A DNA stretch of 64,000 bases, taken from the NCBI RefSeq assembly GCF_026247885.1, contig NZ_CP110921.1, positions 2,103,001-2,167,000 of the forward strand, written 5' to 3'. The stretch is from Methylococcus mesophilus. Its GTDB lineage: Bacteria > Pseudomonadota > Gammaproteobacteria > Methylococcales > Methylococcaceae. The notes below the pieces were generated by a model. The model was given only the letters and a program-made list of their open reading frames with translations. It did not search any database and had not been told where the DNA came from. Every line of letters begins with the position of its first letter. Within the stretch, counting starts at the first letter, position 1. This document shows, in pieces, positions 49,930 to 58,779 of this stretch. Position numbers and translations under genes: made by a program.

Positions 49930-50663
49930 CACCGGAACGCCGGATCGAAGCGCTGGATCAGGCCGCCGCCGTGGGCCTTGAGCCACTGGCGCTCCTGCCG
50001 CCAGTCCGGCAGATGGGCCGCCACCAGTTCCCAGAAATCCCGGGAGTGGTTGCGGTGGCGGATGTGGCAGAGTTCATGCACCACCACGTACTCCAGAACC
50101 GAAAGCGGCGCCAGCCCCAACAGCCAATTGAGATTGACGTCGTTCGCCGGGCCGCAGCTCCCCCACCGGGTGCGCATGCTCTTGATCCGCAACTGGCGTG
50201 GATAGAGACCGTGCAACGGTCCGTGGCGCTGGACGAATTCCGTGACGCGACCCGGCAGCCTCCGCTTCATCCAGCCGAACAGGGCATCGCGCACGTAACG
50301 GTCCCGCTCGCCGCCGCAGGTCCGGGGAAGAATGAGTCGCAAGCCTTGATCTTCCAGCGAGACCCGGATCCGGCTGCCGCCGGTTTCCTCGATGAACAGC
50401 GGGGTTTCCCGCCCCTCCAGCGGCACGCTGCCGCCTTCGGCCGGAAAGCGCTCGGCTTGGCCCTGCCGCAACTTCGCCAGCCGCGCCTGCATTTCCGCCA
50501 GCTTCGCCTGGGCCCAGCCGCTGTGCTGGCGTACGAAAGCCTGCACGGTGGATTCGGGCAACCCGTCGGGTGCCACCACCTCGATGCCTTCGGGACGGAT
50601 CAGCAGCCGCAGATACTTGGCGCGGGCGCTGCGGCGGAGGCGGTAGGGAGGCAAGCGATGCAC
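49929..50663 (-). CDS. YgjP-like zinc metallopeptidase (M48/DUF45)
   Basis: 244 residues with the SprT/YgjP-type core: MRTRWGSCGPANDVNLNWLLGLAPLSVLEYVVVHELCHIRHRNHSRDFWELV, including the HELCH zinc motif and the third ligand region HSRDFW. Cytoplasmic; substrate unknown. Co-directional with greB and the thioredoxin gene. Confidence 0.9.
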   Translation of the reverse strand: MHRLPPYRLRRSARAKYLRLLIRPEGIEVVAPDGLPESTVQAFVRQHSGWAQAKLAEMQARLAKLRQGQAERFPAEGGSVPLEGRETPLFIEETGGSRIRVSLEDQGLRLILPRTCGGERDRYVRDALFGWMKRRLPGRVTEFVQRHGPLHGLYPRQLRIKSMRTRWGSCGPANDVNLNWLLGLAPLSVLEYVVVHELCHIRHRNHSRDFWELVAAHLPDWRQERQWLKAHGGGLIQRFDPAFR

Positions 50664-50672
50664 GAAGAGCCC

Positions 50673-51173
50673 TTACCCGGCCGGATGGATGGCGAGAATA
50701 TGGAGTTCCTTGTCGCCGGCCGGACGTTTCCAGGTGACCGTGTCACCGGCTTCGGCGTTCAGCAGCGCCTTGGCCAGAGGCGACACCCAGCTGATCTTGC
50801 CGTGCGCCGCGTCCGCCTCGTCTTCGCCGACGATGGTGTAGCGCAGGGCATCGCCGGCCTCGTCCTCCAGATCCACCGCCGCCCCGAAATGGACCCGGTC
50901 TCCGGACTGAGTCGCGGGATCGACCGGGATGGCGCTGACGACCCGCTCGTCGTAATAGCGCAGTTCGCGCTCGACGTGGCGGAGCTGCTGTTTCGCACCG
51001 ACCGACTCGTCGCCCTGCAGGCGCTGCCGTTCGGCCGAGAGTTCGGCGACCTTGGCCTGTAGCTGGGCCAGCCCGGCCGGCGTTACGTAGTTCGGATGCG
51101 GGCTGACGGGACGCTCCGGCGCACCGTCATCCAGCTCGTCACCGTCGGTTTCCTTGACGAATGCACGGCTCAT
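50673..51173 (-). CDS. greB: Transcription elongation factor GreB
   Basis: 166 residues from the ATG at 51173. N-terminal coiled coil (YVTPAGLAQLQAKVAELSAERQRLQGDE...LRHVERELRYYDERVVSAI) and C-terminal FKBP-like domain (GDRVHFGAAVDLEDE...GKISWVSPLAKALLNAEAGDTVTWKRPAG). It rescues backtracked RNA polymerase by stimulating transcript cleavage. The ERPVSPHPNYVTPAG entry favours GreB over GreA. Confidence 0.88.
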   Translation of the reverse strand: MSRAFVKETDGDELDDGAPERPVSPHPNYVTPAGLAQLQAKVAELSAERQRLQGDESVGAKQQLRHVERELRYYDERVVSAIPVDPATQSGDRVHFGAAVDLEDEAGDALRYTIVGEDEADAAHGKISWVSPLAKALLNAEAGDTVTWKRPAGDKELHILAIHPAG

Positions 51174-51245
51174 GGGTTCGTTTCGGGTTGAGTGAAAAAC
51201 GGCTTGCGAGAATACGCCCGCAGCCACCGGGAAACAAATGCGCCG

Positions 51246-52400
51246 CTAGCGGACGGACGTCCCAAGCAATTCCGCTGCCAGTTCGGCCAGACGCCGCGAA
51301 CCGCCGCCCTCGCCCAGGGTCCGCTGGACCTCGGCCAGATCACCCCTGATCCGCAACGCGTAGGCCGGGTCGTTCAGGATGCGCAGCATCTCGCCGCCGA
51401 CCGCTTCCGCGTTGGCTTCGTGCTGGATGAACTCCTGCACGATCTTGCGCCCCGCCAGGATGTTCGGCAGGCCGATGAAAGGAATCGTCACCAGCAGCCT
51501 GCCGAGCCAGTAACTCAGCGGCGCCAGCTTGTAGACGATGGCCATGGGCACGCCGAGCAGGGCAACTTCGAGGGTCGCGGTGCCCGAGGTAGTGATGACG
51601 GCGTCGCAGCAGCCCAGGGCGTCGTGCCGGCGGTCGTTGACGACCCGGACCGGCACCGGCGCCGCCTCCAGTTCGGCGGCCAACAGCTCGTCGGCGACCG
51701 AAGGCGCCTGGATCAGCACGAAACGGGCGTCCGGCCGCTCTCCGGCGATTCGCGCCGCGGTCTGCAGCAGCATCGGCAGCAGCCGGCGGATTTCATTGCC
51801 CCGGCTGCCCGGCAGCAGGCCGACCAGGGGGCCGGATTCGTCCAACCCCAGCTCCCGCCGCGTCCTCCCCGCATCGGCGACCGGCGCGATCCTCCCGGCC
51901 AGGGGATGGCCCACATAGGTCACGGGGATGCCATGCCGCTCGTAGAAGGGCACCTCGAACGGGAAGATCACCGCCATGTGGTCGATCGCCCGGCCGTAGT
52001 CCTTGACCCGGCCCGGACGCCACGCCCAGACCTGCGGGCTGACGTAGAACAGCACCTTGACGCCGGCGGCCTTGGCGGCACGGGCCAGGCGGAAATTGAA
52101 TTCCTTGTAGTCGACGCAGATCAGCAGATCGGGCCGCTCGGTGCGGGCCAGATTCTTCATGGCCTCGAGTGCACGGCTGATCTCGCCGTAATGGCGGGCG
52201 ATTTCGGCCAGCCCGATGACGCCGAGGCCGGTCGAATCGACCCGGATGTCGATCCCGGCCTCGCGCATGGCGGAACCGCCCATGCCGATACCGCGAACTT
52301 GCGGAATCAGGCTCCGGAGTTCGCGGAACATCGCGGCGGCATGCTGGTCGCCGGAGGCTTCCCCGGCGACCAGCATGACCAATGGAGCACGCTCAGCCAT
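51246..52400 (-). CDS. lpxB: Lipid A disaccharide synthase LpxB
   Basis: 384 residues with the LpxB hallmarks: LVAGEASGDQHAAAMFREL at the start, YVSPQVWAWRPGRVK (about 145), VTYVGHPL, LLPGSRGNEI, and a C-terminal IVYKLAPLSYWLGRLLV...GLPNILAGRKIVQEFIQ. It joins UDP-diacyl-GlcN (or its 3-amino analogue) and lipid X. The start overlaps gnnB by 8 bases, placing it in one operon with lpxA, gnnA and gnnB. Confidence 0.95.
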   Translation of the reverse strand: MAERAPLVMLVAGEASGDQHAAAMFRELRSLIPQVRGIGMGGSAMREAGIDIRVDSTGLGVIGLAEIARHYGEISRALEAMKNLARTERPDLLICVDYKEFNFRLARAAKAAGVKVLFYVSPQVWAWRPGRVKDYGRAIDHMAVIFPFEVPFYERHGIPVTYVGHPLAGRIAPVADAGRTRRELGLDESGPLVGLLPGSRGNEIRRLLPMLLQTAARIAGERPDARFVLIQAPSVADELLAAELEAAPVPVRVVNDRRHDALGCCDAVITTSGTATLEVALLGVPMAIVYKLAPLSYWLGRLLVTIPFIGLPNILAGRKIVQEFIQHEANAEAVGGEMLRILNDPAYALRIRGDLAEVQRTLGEGGGSRRLAELAAELLGTSVR

Positions 52401-53487
52401 TCACCGCCTGGCGCACCACGTCCGCAATCTTGCGGATATCCGTTTCCGCCAGCTCGGGGAAGATCGGCAGGGAGATGCAACGCGCCGCCACCGCCTCGCA
52501 TACGGGCAGGCTGACGTCGGCGTAATCCTGCGCGAACACGTTCTGCCGGTGCAGCGGCACGGGGTAGTAGATCGCGCAGCCGATGCCGGCTTTCTGCAGC
52601 GCTTCCAGGATGGCATCGCGGCGGTCGCTCAGCAGGGTGTACTGGTGGTAAACGTGCACGCCGATGCCGTCCTCGTAAGGCACTTCGGCGACCTCGGCCA
52701 TCAGTTCCGAATACAGATGGGCGGCGCGGCGGCGGTTGGCGTTGAATTCGTCGATGTATTTGAGCTTGACCCGCAGCACCACGGCCTGCAACTCGTCCAA
52801 ACGGCTGTTGTAGCCGATCACGTCGTGGTAATAGCGCACTTTCGAACCGTGGTTGCGCAACATCTTGATCTGTTCCGCCACTTCGTCCGAGTCGGTCGTC
52901 ACCAGGCCGCCGTCGCCGTAGCAGCCGAGGTTCTTGCTGGGGAAGAAGCTGAAGCCGGAGCTTAGCCCCAAACTGCCGGTCTGGCGGCCGCCGACGGTGG
53001 CGCCGAAGGACTGCGCGCAGTCCTCGACGATCTTGAGGCCGTGACGGTCGGCAATGGCCTGAAGCCGCGGCATGTCGGCCGGCTGACCGAACAGATGCAC
53101 CGGCATGATGGCGCGGGTCTTAGGCGTCACCGCGGCTTCGACCGCAGCGGGGCAGAGATTGAAGGTCTTGGCGTCGATGTCGACGAACACCGGCTTGGCG
53201 CCAACGTAGCGGATCGCCTCCGCCGTCGCGATGAAGGTGAAGGGCGAGGTGATGACCTCGTCGCCCTCGCCGATGCCGGCGGCGAGCAGGGCCAGATGCA
53301 GAGCGTCGGTGCCCGAGGCCACCCCGATGGCATGCTTCACGCCCAGGTATTCGGCGGCCTCCTTCTCGAAGGCCTGCACGTTCGGCCCCAGCACGAAGGC
53401 GCAGGATTCCAGCGCATCCGCGAGGCCGCGATCGATTTCCGGCTTGAGCCGGGCGTACTGGGTCTTGAGGTCAACCATGGGGATCAT
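52393..53487 (-). CDS. gnnB: Sugar aminotransferase, probable GnnB (UDP-GlcNAc 3-aminotransferase)
   Basis: 364 residues from the ATG at 53487 (AGGAG nine bases upstream). A DegT/DnrJ/EryC1/StrS PLP aminotransferase with GTDALHLAL for phosphate binding, EDCAQSFGA and the PLP lysine in FFPSKNLGCYGDGG (Lys185). Alone it could be WbpE-like (O-antigen), but its position between gnnA and lpxB points to GnnB, which puts an amino group on C3 of the UDP-GlcNAc derived sugar. This gene order is known from Acidithiobacillus lipid A with amide-linked acyl chains. Confidence 0.85.
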   Translation of the reverse strand: MIPMVDLKTQYARLKPEIDRGLADALESCAFVLGPNVQAFEKEAAEYLGVKHAIGVASGTDALHLALLAAGIGEGDEVITSPFTFIATAEAIRYVGAKPVFVDIDAKTFNLCPAAVEAAVTPKTRAIMPVHLFGQPADMPRLQAIADRHGLKIVEDCAQSFGATVGGRQTGSLGLSSGFSFFPSKNLGCYGDGGLVTTDSDEVAEQIKMLRNHGSKVRYYHDVIGYNSRLDELQAVVLRVKLKYIDEFNANRRRAAHLYSELMAEVAEVPYEDGIGVHVYHQYTLLSDRRDAILEALQKAGIGCAIYYPVPLHRQNVFAQDYADVSLPVCEAVAARCISLPIFPELAETDIRKIADVVRQAVNG

Positions 53488-53507
53488 GCGGTACAACTCC
53501 TAGATTT

Positions 53508-54443
53508 TTAAGCTTTAAGCAGATTCGTGATTTCGATGGCCGTCGCCAGGGCGCGGCGACCGGCCGATCCGGACACCAGCGGCTCGCGATTCTCGCGGAT
53601 GCAATCGAGGAAATGGCGGATCTCCTCCATCAGGGCGTCCCCGTTCTCGAACACCGATTCCTCGCTGAGGATTTCCGGCACGCCGGGGAACATCTCGCCC
53701 TCTCCCTTGCAATGGCGGGCCAGCACGCGGTTCTGGAAATCGACCGACACGTAGGCGTTGGGCATGAACATGCGCATCTTGCGCTCGACCTTCAGGCTGA
53801 CCCGGCTGGCGGTGACGTTGGCGACGCAGCCGCTCTTGAACTGGAGGCGGGCATTGGCGATGTCGATGTCGCCGGTGAGCACGGCCACGCCCTTGGCGTC
53901 GATCCGCTCGACCTCGGAATCCACCATGTCGAGGATGATGTCGATGTCGTGGATCATCAGGTCCAGCACCACGCTGACGTCGTTGGCGCGGGGCTTGAAT
54001 GGCGCCAGCCGATGCGATTCGATGAACAGCGGCTTGTGGTGATCCAGGTCCAACCCCAGCACAGCGGCGTTGAAGCGCTCCAAGTGGCCGACCATCAGCA
54101 CGCGCTGTTTTTCCTTGGCGACCCGGATCAACTCGTCGGCCTCCTCCACCGTCACGGTGATGGGTTTTTCCACCAATACGTGCGCGCCGGCTTCGAGGAA
54201 ATCGCGGGCGACCCGGTGGTGCAGGCTGGTCGGCACCACGATGCTGACCGCATCGACCTTGCCCAGCAGGGCGCGGTAGTCGGTCAGACCTTCGACGCCC
54301 AGGCGGTCGCCGATCTCAGCCGCAGTGACAGGATCGGCATCGACCACGGCGACCAGTTCGCAGCCCGGCAGGGCGGCGTATTTTTCCGCGTGGAACTTGC
54401 CGAGGTAGCCCACGCCGATCACGGCACATTTCAAAACACTCAT
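53508..54443 (-). CDS. gnnA: Gfo/Idh/MocA oxidoreductase, probable GnnA
   Basis: 311 residues. N-terminal Rossmann motif IGVGYLGKFHAEKY and the family EKPI motif (HVLVEKPITV), followed by the alpha/beta substrate domain (DLMIHDIDIILDMV with the conserved His). It should oxidise the C3 hydroxyl of UDP-GlcNAc to the ketone used by GnnB. It lies 22 bp after lpxA and 20 bp before gnnB. A role in another 3-amino sugar is possible but less likely in this operon. Confidence 0.85.
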   Translation of the reverse strand: MSVLKCAVIGVGYLGKFHAEKYAALPGCELVAVVDADPVTAAEIGDRLGVEGLTDYRALLGKVDAVSIVVPTSLHHRVARDFLEAGAHVLVEKPITVTVEEADELIRVAKEKQRVLMVGHLERFNAAVLGLDLDHHKPLFIESHRLAPFKPRANDVSVVLDLMIHDIDIILDMVDSEVERIDAKGVAVLTGDIDIANARLQFKSGCVANVTASRVSLKVERKMRMFMPNAYVSVDFQNRVLARHCKGEGEMFPGVPEILSEESVFENGDALMEEIRHFLDCIRENREPLVSGSAGRRALATAIEITNLLKA

Positions 54444-54465
54444 GAGATAGACCGATAGTTTGGAA

Positions 54466-55248
54466 TTATTCCGCTTCGCGCCCTTCCAGCTCGAAGAACG
54501 CCAGGGTTCCGCGCTTGGAGCCTGCGCCGAACCAGGCGCGGAGATACGCCAGTTCGGGTGTGTCGGGCAGATCGTCGAAGGTGCCGCGGGCGCGCAGGCG
54601 GCGGAAAGCGGCCGACACGGCCTTGAGCCGGTCACCGTCGATGCCGGCGCGGCGCATGCCAACCAGATTGAGGCGGTAATGCTTGCCGGGACGGCCGCCG
54701 ACCATGGTGTAGGGAATCACGTCCTTGTTGATGCCGGCCAGCCCCTGCAGCATGGCGAGGCTGCCGATGCGGCAGAACTGGTGAACCATCACTCCGCCGC
54801 CGAAGAATACCCGGTCGTCCACCCGGCAATGGCCGCCCAGCGTGGCGCCGCTGGCCAGGATGTTGTGGTCGCCCAGCACGCAGTCGTGGCCGACATGGGT
54901 GTTGTTCATGAGGTAGTTGTTCGATCCCAGCCGGGTCGAACCGCTTGCCTTGGTGGCACGGCTGATGGTCACGCCCTCGCGCAGCACGTTGCCGTCGCCG
55001 AGATCGACATACGTTTCCGTAGCGGGATCGAAGCCCAGGTCCTGCGGCAAGCCGCCCAGGACGGCGTGGGGATGGATCACGTTGCCGCGCCCCATGCGGA
55101 CAAAGGAGTGAATCACGGCGTGCGCGCCGACACGGCATTCGTCGCCGATCTCGACATGGTCTTCGATCACGGCGAAGGGCCCCACGCTGACGTCGGCGCC
55201 GAGTTTGGCCGTCGCGGCGATCCAGGCGGTGGGATGGATGCTGGACAT
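54466..55248 (-). CDS. lpxA: UDP-GlcNAc(3N) acyltransferase LpxA
   Basis: 260 residues, the normal length. Left-handed beta-helix hexapeptide repeats cover residues 1-190 (IHPTAWIAATAKLGADVSVGPFAVI). The catalytic His is in NNTHVGHDCVLGD (His121, equivalent to His125 of E. coli). A VHQFCRIG stretch forms the acyl ruler region. In this operon it would be expected to N-acylate UDP-GlcNAc3N instead of, or as well as, O-acylating UDP-GlcNAc. Confidence 0.95.
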   Translation of the reverse strand: MSSIHPTAWIAATAKLGADVSVGPFAVIEDHVEIGDECRVGAHAVIHSFVRMGRGNVIHPHAVLGGLPQDLGFDPATETYVDLGDGNVLREGVTISRATKASGSTRLGSNNYLMNNTHVGHDCVLGDHNILASGATLGGHCRVDDRVFFGGGVMVHQFCRIGSLAMLQGLAGINKDVIPYTMVGGRPGKHYRLNLVGMRRAGIDGDRLKAVSAAFRRLRARGTFDDLPDTPELAYLRAWFGAGSKRGTLAFFELEGREAE

Positions 55249-55262
55249 TTCTTGCTACCTCC

Positions 55263-56198
55263 TCAGCCCCGCGGATGAAAGCGGGTATGCAATTCCTTGA
55301 GCCGCTCCTGGGCCACATGGGTATAGATCTGCGTGGTCGACAGATCGCTGTGTCCGAGCAGCATCTGCACGACGCGGAGATCCGCACCGTGGTTCAGCAG
55401 ATGGGTGGCGAAGGCGTGGCGCAGGGTATGCGGCGACAAGGGCTTGGAAATCCCGGCCTGCAGGGCGTAGCGTTTGATGAGATACCAAAAGGCCTGGCGC
55501 GTCATCGGACCGCCCCGGTCGGTGACGAACAGGAAATCGCTCTGCCTGCCCTTCAGGACGGCCGGCCGCACCTTGTTCAAATAGCGCTCCAGCCAGTCCA
55601 GGGCTTCCTCGCCGACCGGCACCAGCCGGTCCTTGTCGCCTTTGCCGCTGACCCGTACCACACCCTGGCGCAGACTGATCTGGCCGAAACTCAAGCCGAC
55701 CAGTTCGGTGACGCGCAAGCCGGTGGCATAGAGCATCTCCAGCATCGCCCGGTCGCGGAAGCCCAGCGGGGTATCGGCGTCCGGCGCGGCCAACAGGGCC
55801 TCCACGTCGGTCTCCGTCAGCGTACTGGGCAGGGACCGGCCCAGCTTCGGCGGATCTATCAAGGCGCAGGGATCGGTGGCGGTTTCACCCCGCCGCAGCC
55901 GGTACGCGCAGAAATGCCGGATGGAGGAAAGCACGCGCGCAGAGGTCCGACTCGTGCTTTTCCGGCTGTGCCGCCAGCCCAGATAGGCCTCGATGTCTTC
56001 GCCTGTCAGGGCAGCCAATTCCGGGCGCCGGTTACTCGCCATCCAGGCCGCGAAGAGGCTGAGATCGCTCCCGTAGGCCTTGAGGGTGTTGCGGCTCAAG
56101 CCTTCTTCCACCCAGAGCGACTCGACGAAGCGCTGGATCATCAAACGGTCGGCCTCGCGGATTGCTCCGGCATCGGGTAGAGCCTCGTTCACCCGCAC
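55263..56198 (-). CDS. xerD: Tyrosine recombinase XerD
   Basis: 311 residues, starting at a GTG. N-terminal SAM-like core-binding domain (RFVESLWVEEGLSRNTLKAYGSDLSLFAAW), then the catalytic domain with Arg in ATGLRVTELVGL, HTLRHAFATHL, LGHSDLSTTQIYTH and the nucleophilic Tyr. This is the XerD type by its SRNTLKAY/SDL pattern; with XerC and FtsK it resolves chromosome dimers at dif. It follows the rplS terminator directly. Confidence 0.92.
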   Translation of the reverse strand: MRVNEALPDAGAIREADRLMIQRFVESLWVEEGLSRNTLKAYGSDLSLFAAWMASNRRPELAALTGEDIEAYLGWRHSRKSTSRTSARVLSSIRHFCAYRLRRGETATDPCALIDPPKLGRSLPSTLTETDVEALLAAPDADTPLGFRDRAMLEMLYATGLRVTELVGLSFGQISLRQGVVRVSGKGDKDRLVPVGEEALDWLERYLNKVRPAVLKGRQSDFLFVTDRGGPMTRQAFWYLIKRYALQAGISKPLSPHTLRHAFATHLLNHGADLRVVQMLLGHSDLSTTQIYTHVAQERLKELHTRFHPRG

Positions 56199-56204
56199 CC
56201 CGTC

Positions 56205-56232
56205 AAAAACAAAGGGCGGAAAAACCGCCCTT
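56205..56232 (-). terminator. Rho-independent terminator of the rpsP-rimM-trmD-rplS operon
   Basis: An 8-bp stem AAGGGCGG/CCGCCCTT with a 5-base loop and a T-rich run on the minus strand, 45 bp after rplS and just before the xerD start. Confidence 0.9.
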
Positions 56233-56276
56233 CATTCTCAGTGACCGATCGAGCTGCGCAAACGACCCGCGATCCG

Positions 56277-56621
56277 TCAGATTTTTTCCTTGATGCGGGC
56301 AGCCTTGCCGGCACGGTCCCGCAGGTAGTAAAGCTTTGCGCGCCGCACGTCGCCGCGCCGCTTCACCTGGATTTCCTCGACCTGTGGGCTGTAGGTCTGG
56401 AACACGCGCTCCACGCCTTCGCCGTGGGAAACCTTGCGCACGGTGAAAGCGGAGTTGTAACCGCGGTTGCGCTTGGCGATGACCACGCCTTCGAAGGCCT
56501 GCAAACGCTCGCGGTTGCCTTCCTTCACCTTCACCTGCACCACGACGGTGTCGCCGGGGCCGAATTCCGGAATGGTCTTGCCGCTCATCCATTCGGATTC
56601 GAGCTGTTGAATGATGTTCAT
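56277..56621 (-). CDS. rplS: 50S ribosomal protein L19
   Basis: 114 residues, standard length, with the L19 core [32 protein letters not shown] and the C-terminal [25 protein letters not shown]. Last gene of the conserved rpsP-rimM-trmD-rplS operon, 4 bp after trmD. Confidence 0.98.
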   Translation of the reverse strand: MNIIQQLESEWMSGKTIPEFGPGDTVVVQVKVKEGNRERLQAFEGVVIAKRNRGYNSAFTVRKVSHGEGVERVFQTYSPQVEEIQVKRRGDVRRAKLYYLRDRAGKAARIKEKI

Positions 56622-56625
56622 GAAA

Positions 56626-57381
56626 CTAACCTCTGTTCTTTTGAGTTTCAAATTCCCGCTTGAATTCGTCCAGGAGCTCAAACTGCTCCGGAGTCATCAC
56701 CCGGCAGGCCAGCAAGTCCGGCCGCTTGAGCCACGTCTTCCCCAGCGCCTGCTTCAGGCGCCAGCGCCCGATCGCCGCATGGTTGCCGCTCTGCAGCACC
56801 TCGGGAACGTCTCGCCCCGCCACCCGTTCCGGCCGGGTGTAATGCGGATGGTCCAGCAGTCCTTCGGTGTAGGAATCCTGCTCCGCCGATTCCGCATCGC
56901 CCAGCACGCCCGGCAGGAGGCGCACCACCGCGTCGAATACGACCAGGGCCGGCAGTTCGCCGCCGCTCAGCACGTAATCGCCAATCGACCATTCTTCGTC
57001 GATTTCGGTCTCGATCAGGCGCTCGTCCACACCTTCATAGCGCGCGGCCACCAGAATCAGCCCCGGCGCCGTCGCAAAACTGCGCACCGCCGCCTGATCG
57101 AGCCGGGTGCCCTGCGGACTCATGAGCACGACCCGCGCGCCCGGCGCCGCCCGAGCCCTGGCCGCATGGATGGCATCCCGCAGGGGCTCCACCTTCATCA
57201 CCATACCGGGGCCGCCGCCGTAAGGCCGGTCATCCACCGTGCGATGGCGGTCGCTGGTGAACTCCCGCGGATTCCAGACTTCCAGCGACACTTTGCCGGC
57301 GGCAAGCGCCCGTCCCGTCACGCCGTACTGCACCGCATCCCGGATCATCTCCGGGAACAGGGTCACGATGTCGAAACGCAT
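56626..57381 (-). CDS. trmD: tRNA (guanine37-N1)-methyltransferase TrmD
   Basis: 251 residues. It shows the SPOUT knot features: [10 protein letters not shown] at the start, [29 protein letters not shown] and the SAM-binding [29 protein letters not shown]. It methylates G37 of tRNAs to prevent frameshifting. Confidence 0.98.
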   Translation of the reverse strand: MRFDIVTLFPEMIRDAVQYGVTGRALAAGKVSLEVWNPREFTSDRHRTVDDRPYGGGPGMVMKVEPLRDAIHAARARAAPGARVVLMSPQGTRLDQAAVRSFATAPGLILVAARYEGVDERLIETEIDEEWSIGDYVLSGGELPALVVFDAVVRLLPGVLGDAESAEQDSYTEGLLDHPHYTRPERVAGRDVPEVLQSGNHAAIGRWRLKQALGKTWLKRPDLLACRVMTPEQFELLDEFKREFETQKNRG

Positions 57382-57397
57382 GCGGACAGCCGATCTG

Positions 57398-57919
57398 TCA
57401 AAACTCGGGATCCCAGTCGACCACCATCCGCGACTCGGCCAGATTCACGGATTTCACGAACTCGCCCTGCACGAATGGCACCAGCCGCTCGCGGTCGCCC
57501 CGCACAACCAGCACGTCGTTGGCGCCGGTTTCCATCACATCGACAACCTCGCCGAATTCGACCCCCTCCAGGTTCGTCACCCTGAGACCGATCAGATCGA
57601 CGCGGTAATACTCCCCCGGGGCCGGCGGAGGCAACTGGCTGCGGCGCACGGTCACCTCGAAGCCTTTCAGCGCCTCGGCCTGTTCGCGCGTCTCCACACC
57701 TTGCAGGCGCACGACCACGGAGCTGCCATGCTCGCGGCCTTCCAACACATCGACCCGGAGCTCGGCATCACCCCGACGCAATATCCACGGCCGGTAAGCG
57801 GCCAGATTGACGGGAGGATCAGTGAAGGAAACCGCCTTGACCCAGCCTCTCACGCCGAAGGCACCGGAAACCCGGCCCACCACGACCGCCGGATCGTCGC
57901 CGGAACTTCCCGACATCAA
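57398..57919 (-). CDS. rimM: 16S rRNA processing protein RimM
   Basis: 173 residues. N-terminal beta-barrel ([23 protein letters not shown]) and C-terminal PRC barrel ([23 protein letters not shown]). Assists maturation of the 30S head. Its start overlaps the rpsP stop (ATGA). Confidence 0.97.
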   Translation of the reverse strand: MMSGSSGDDPAVVVGRVSGAFGVRGWVKAVSFTDPPVNLAAYRPWILRRGDAELRVDVLEGREHGSSVVVRLQGVETREQAEALKGFEVTVRRSQLPPPAPGEYYRVDLIGLRVTNLEGVEFGEVVDVMETGANDVLVVRGDRERLVPFVQGEFVKSVNLAESRMVVDWDPEF

Positions 57920-58170
57920 GCCGGTTGCTGCTTCTTGAATTCCTTGATCAGGGAAACCACGCGATCCGAAGCCTTGGCGCCGGTGCCGATCCAGTACTCA
58001 ATGCGGCCCTGATCCAGGCGCAGCCGCTCTTCCTGGCCCCGTGCAATCGGATTGAAGAACCCCACGCGCTCAATGTAACGGCCATCACGCTTGCTGCGGC
58101 TTTCCGCAACCACTACGTGATAGAAAGGACGCTTTTTTGCGCCGCCGCGCGCCAACCGAATGCTTACCAT
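57916..58170 (-). CDS. rpsP: 30S ribosomal protein S16
   Basis: 84 residues with the S16 signature [25 protein letters not shown] and [11 protein letters not shown]. First gene of the rpsP-rimM-trmD-rplS operon. Confidence 0.98.
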   Translation of the reverse strand: MVSIRLARGGAKKRPFYHVVVAESRSKRDGRYIERVGFFNPIARGQEERLRLDQGRIEYWIGTGAKASDRVVSLIKEFKKQQPA

Positions 58171-58280
58171 GCCTTTGCCTCTAGTCAAACCGTACGGAGA
58201 AAAGCGCGTATTGTATGCGATCCTGAGAAATTGTGAAGCCCTGCTCTCTTGAGCAGATGCAAAACACAATGGCTGGAAAG

Positions 58281-58312
58281 AAAAAACCCGGACACCATCC
58301 GGCACCGGGCTT
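58281..58312 (-). terminator. Rho-independent terminator after tRNA-Ser
   Basis: Stem CCCGG/CCGGG enclosing CCGGATGG, followed on the minus strand by six Ts, 12 bp past the tRNA 3' end. Confidence 0.75.
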
Positions 58313-58323
58313 AATTCCTGAAA

Positions 58324-58416
58324 TGGCGGAGAGAGAGGGATTCGAACCCTCGATGCAGCTTTTGACCGCATACTCCCTTAGCAGGGGAGCGCCTTCAGCC
58401 TCTCGGCCATCTCTCC
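58324..58416 (-). tRNA. tRNA-Ser (anticodon GCU)
   Basis: On the minus strand the acceptor stem GGAGAGA pairs with TCTCTCC. A D-arm, the anticodon stem CTCCC/GGGAG with loop CTGCTAA (anticodon GCT), a long variable arm as in class II tRNAs, the T-loop GGTTCGAATCC and an encoded CCA are all present. About 93 nt. It reads AGC/AGU. Confidence 0.97.
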
Positions 58417-58435
58417 AGGAATACGGGGAAAGGAA

Positions 58436-58630
58436 TCAATCGCTGTCGTGCTCAGGGCCAGCCTGCTGCTCTTTCTTGATTCTTTCGTAAATCTCTTCGC
58501 GATGAACAGACACGTCCTTGGGCGCATTGACTCCGATGCGCACCTGATTTCCCTTCACACCCAAAACAGTGACGGTCACTTCATCACCAATCATCAGGGT
58601 TTCACCCACTCTACGAGTCAAAATCAGCAT
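58436..58630 (-). CDS. csrA: Carbon storage regulator CsrA
   Basis: 64 residues, AAGGAAGG upstream of the ATG. The sequence [24 protein letters not shown] with [14 protein letters not shown] is canonical CsrA, including Arg44-type VHREEI RNA-binding residues. Post-transcriptional regulator binding GGA motifs in mRNA leaders. The order lysC-csrA-tRNA-Ser is the common gammaproteobacterial arrangement. Confidence 0.98.
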   Translation of the reverse strand: MLILTRRVGETLMIGDEVTVTVLGVKGNQVRIGVNAPKDVSVHREEIYERIKKEQQAGPEHDSD

Positions 58631-58779
58631 AAACCCTTCCTTTGTCCATTGCCCACACCAAGTTGACAAGAGCCGTAGCGGCCGCGCTGTCAACCCCCAA
58701 CCCATCAGGCGCGATCAATCTACCAGATGGGCAATCTTAGCAGTTTTCGGCCAAAGGATAAAGGCTCGGCTGATTCCGC

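Noticed and set aside
52393..54443. O-antigen sugar genes (WbpE/WbpB-like)
   Set aside because: The families fit, but the position between lpxA and lpxB in one overlapping operon fits GnnB/GnnA better.
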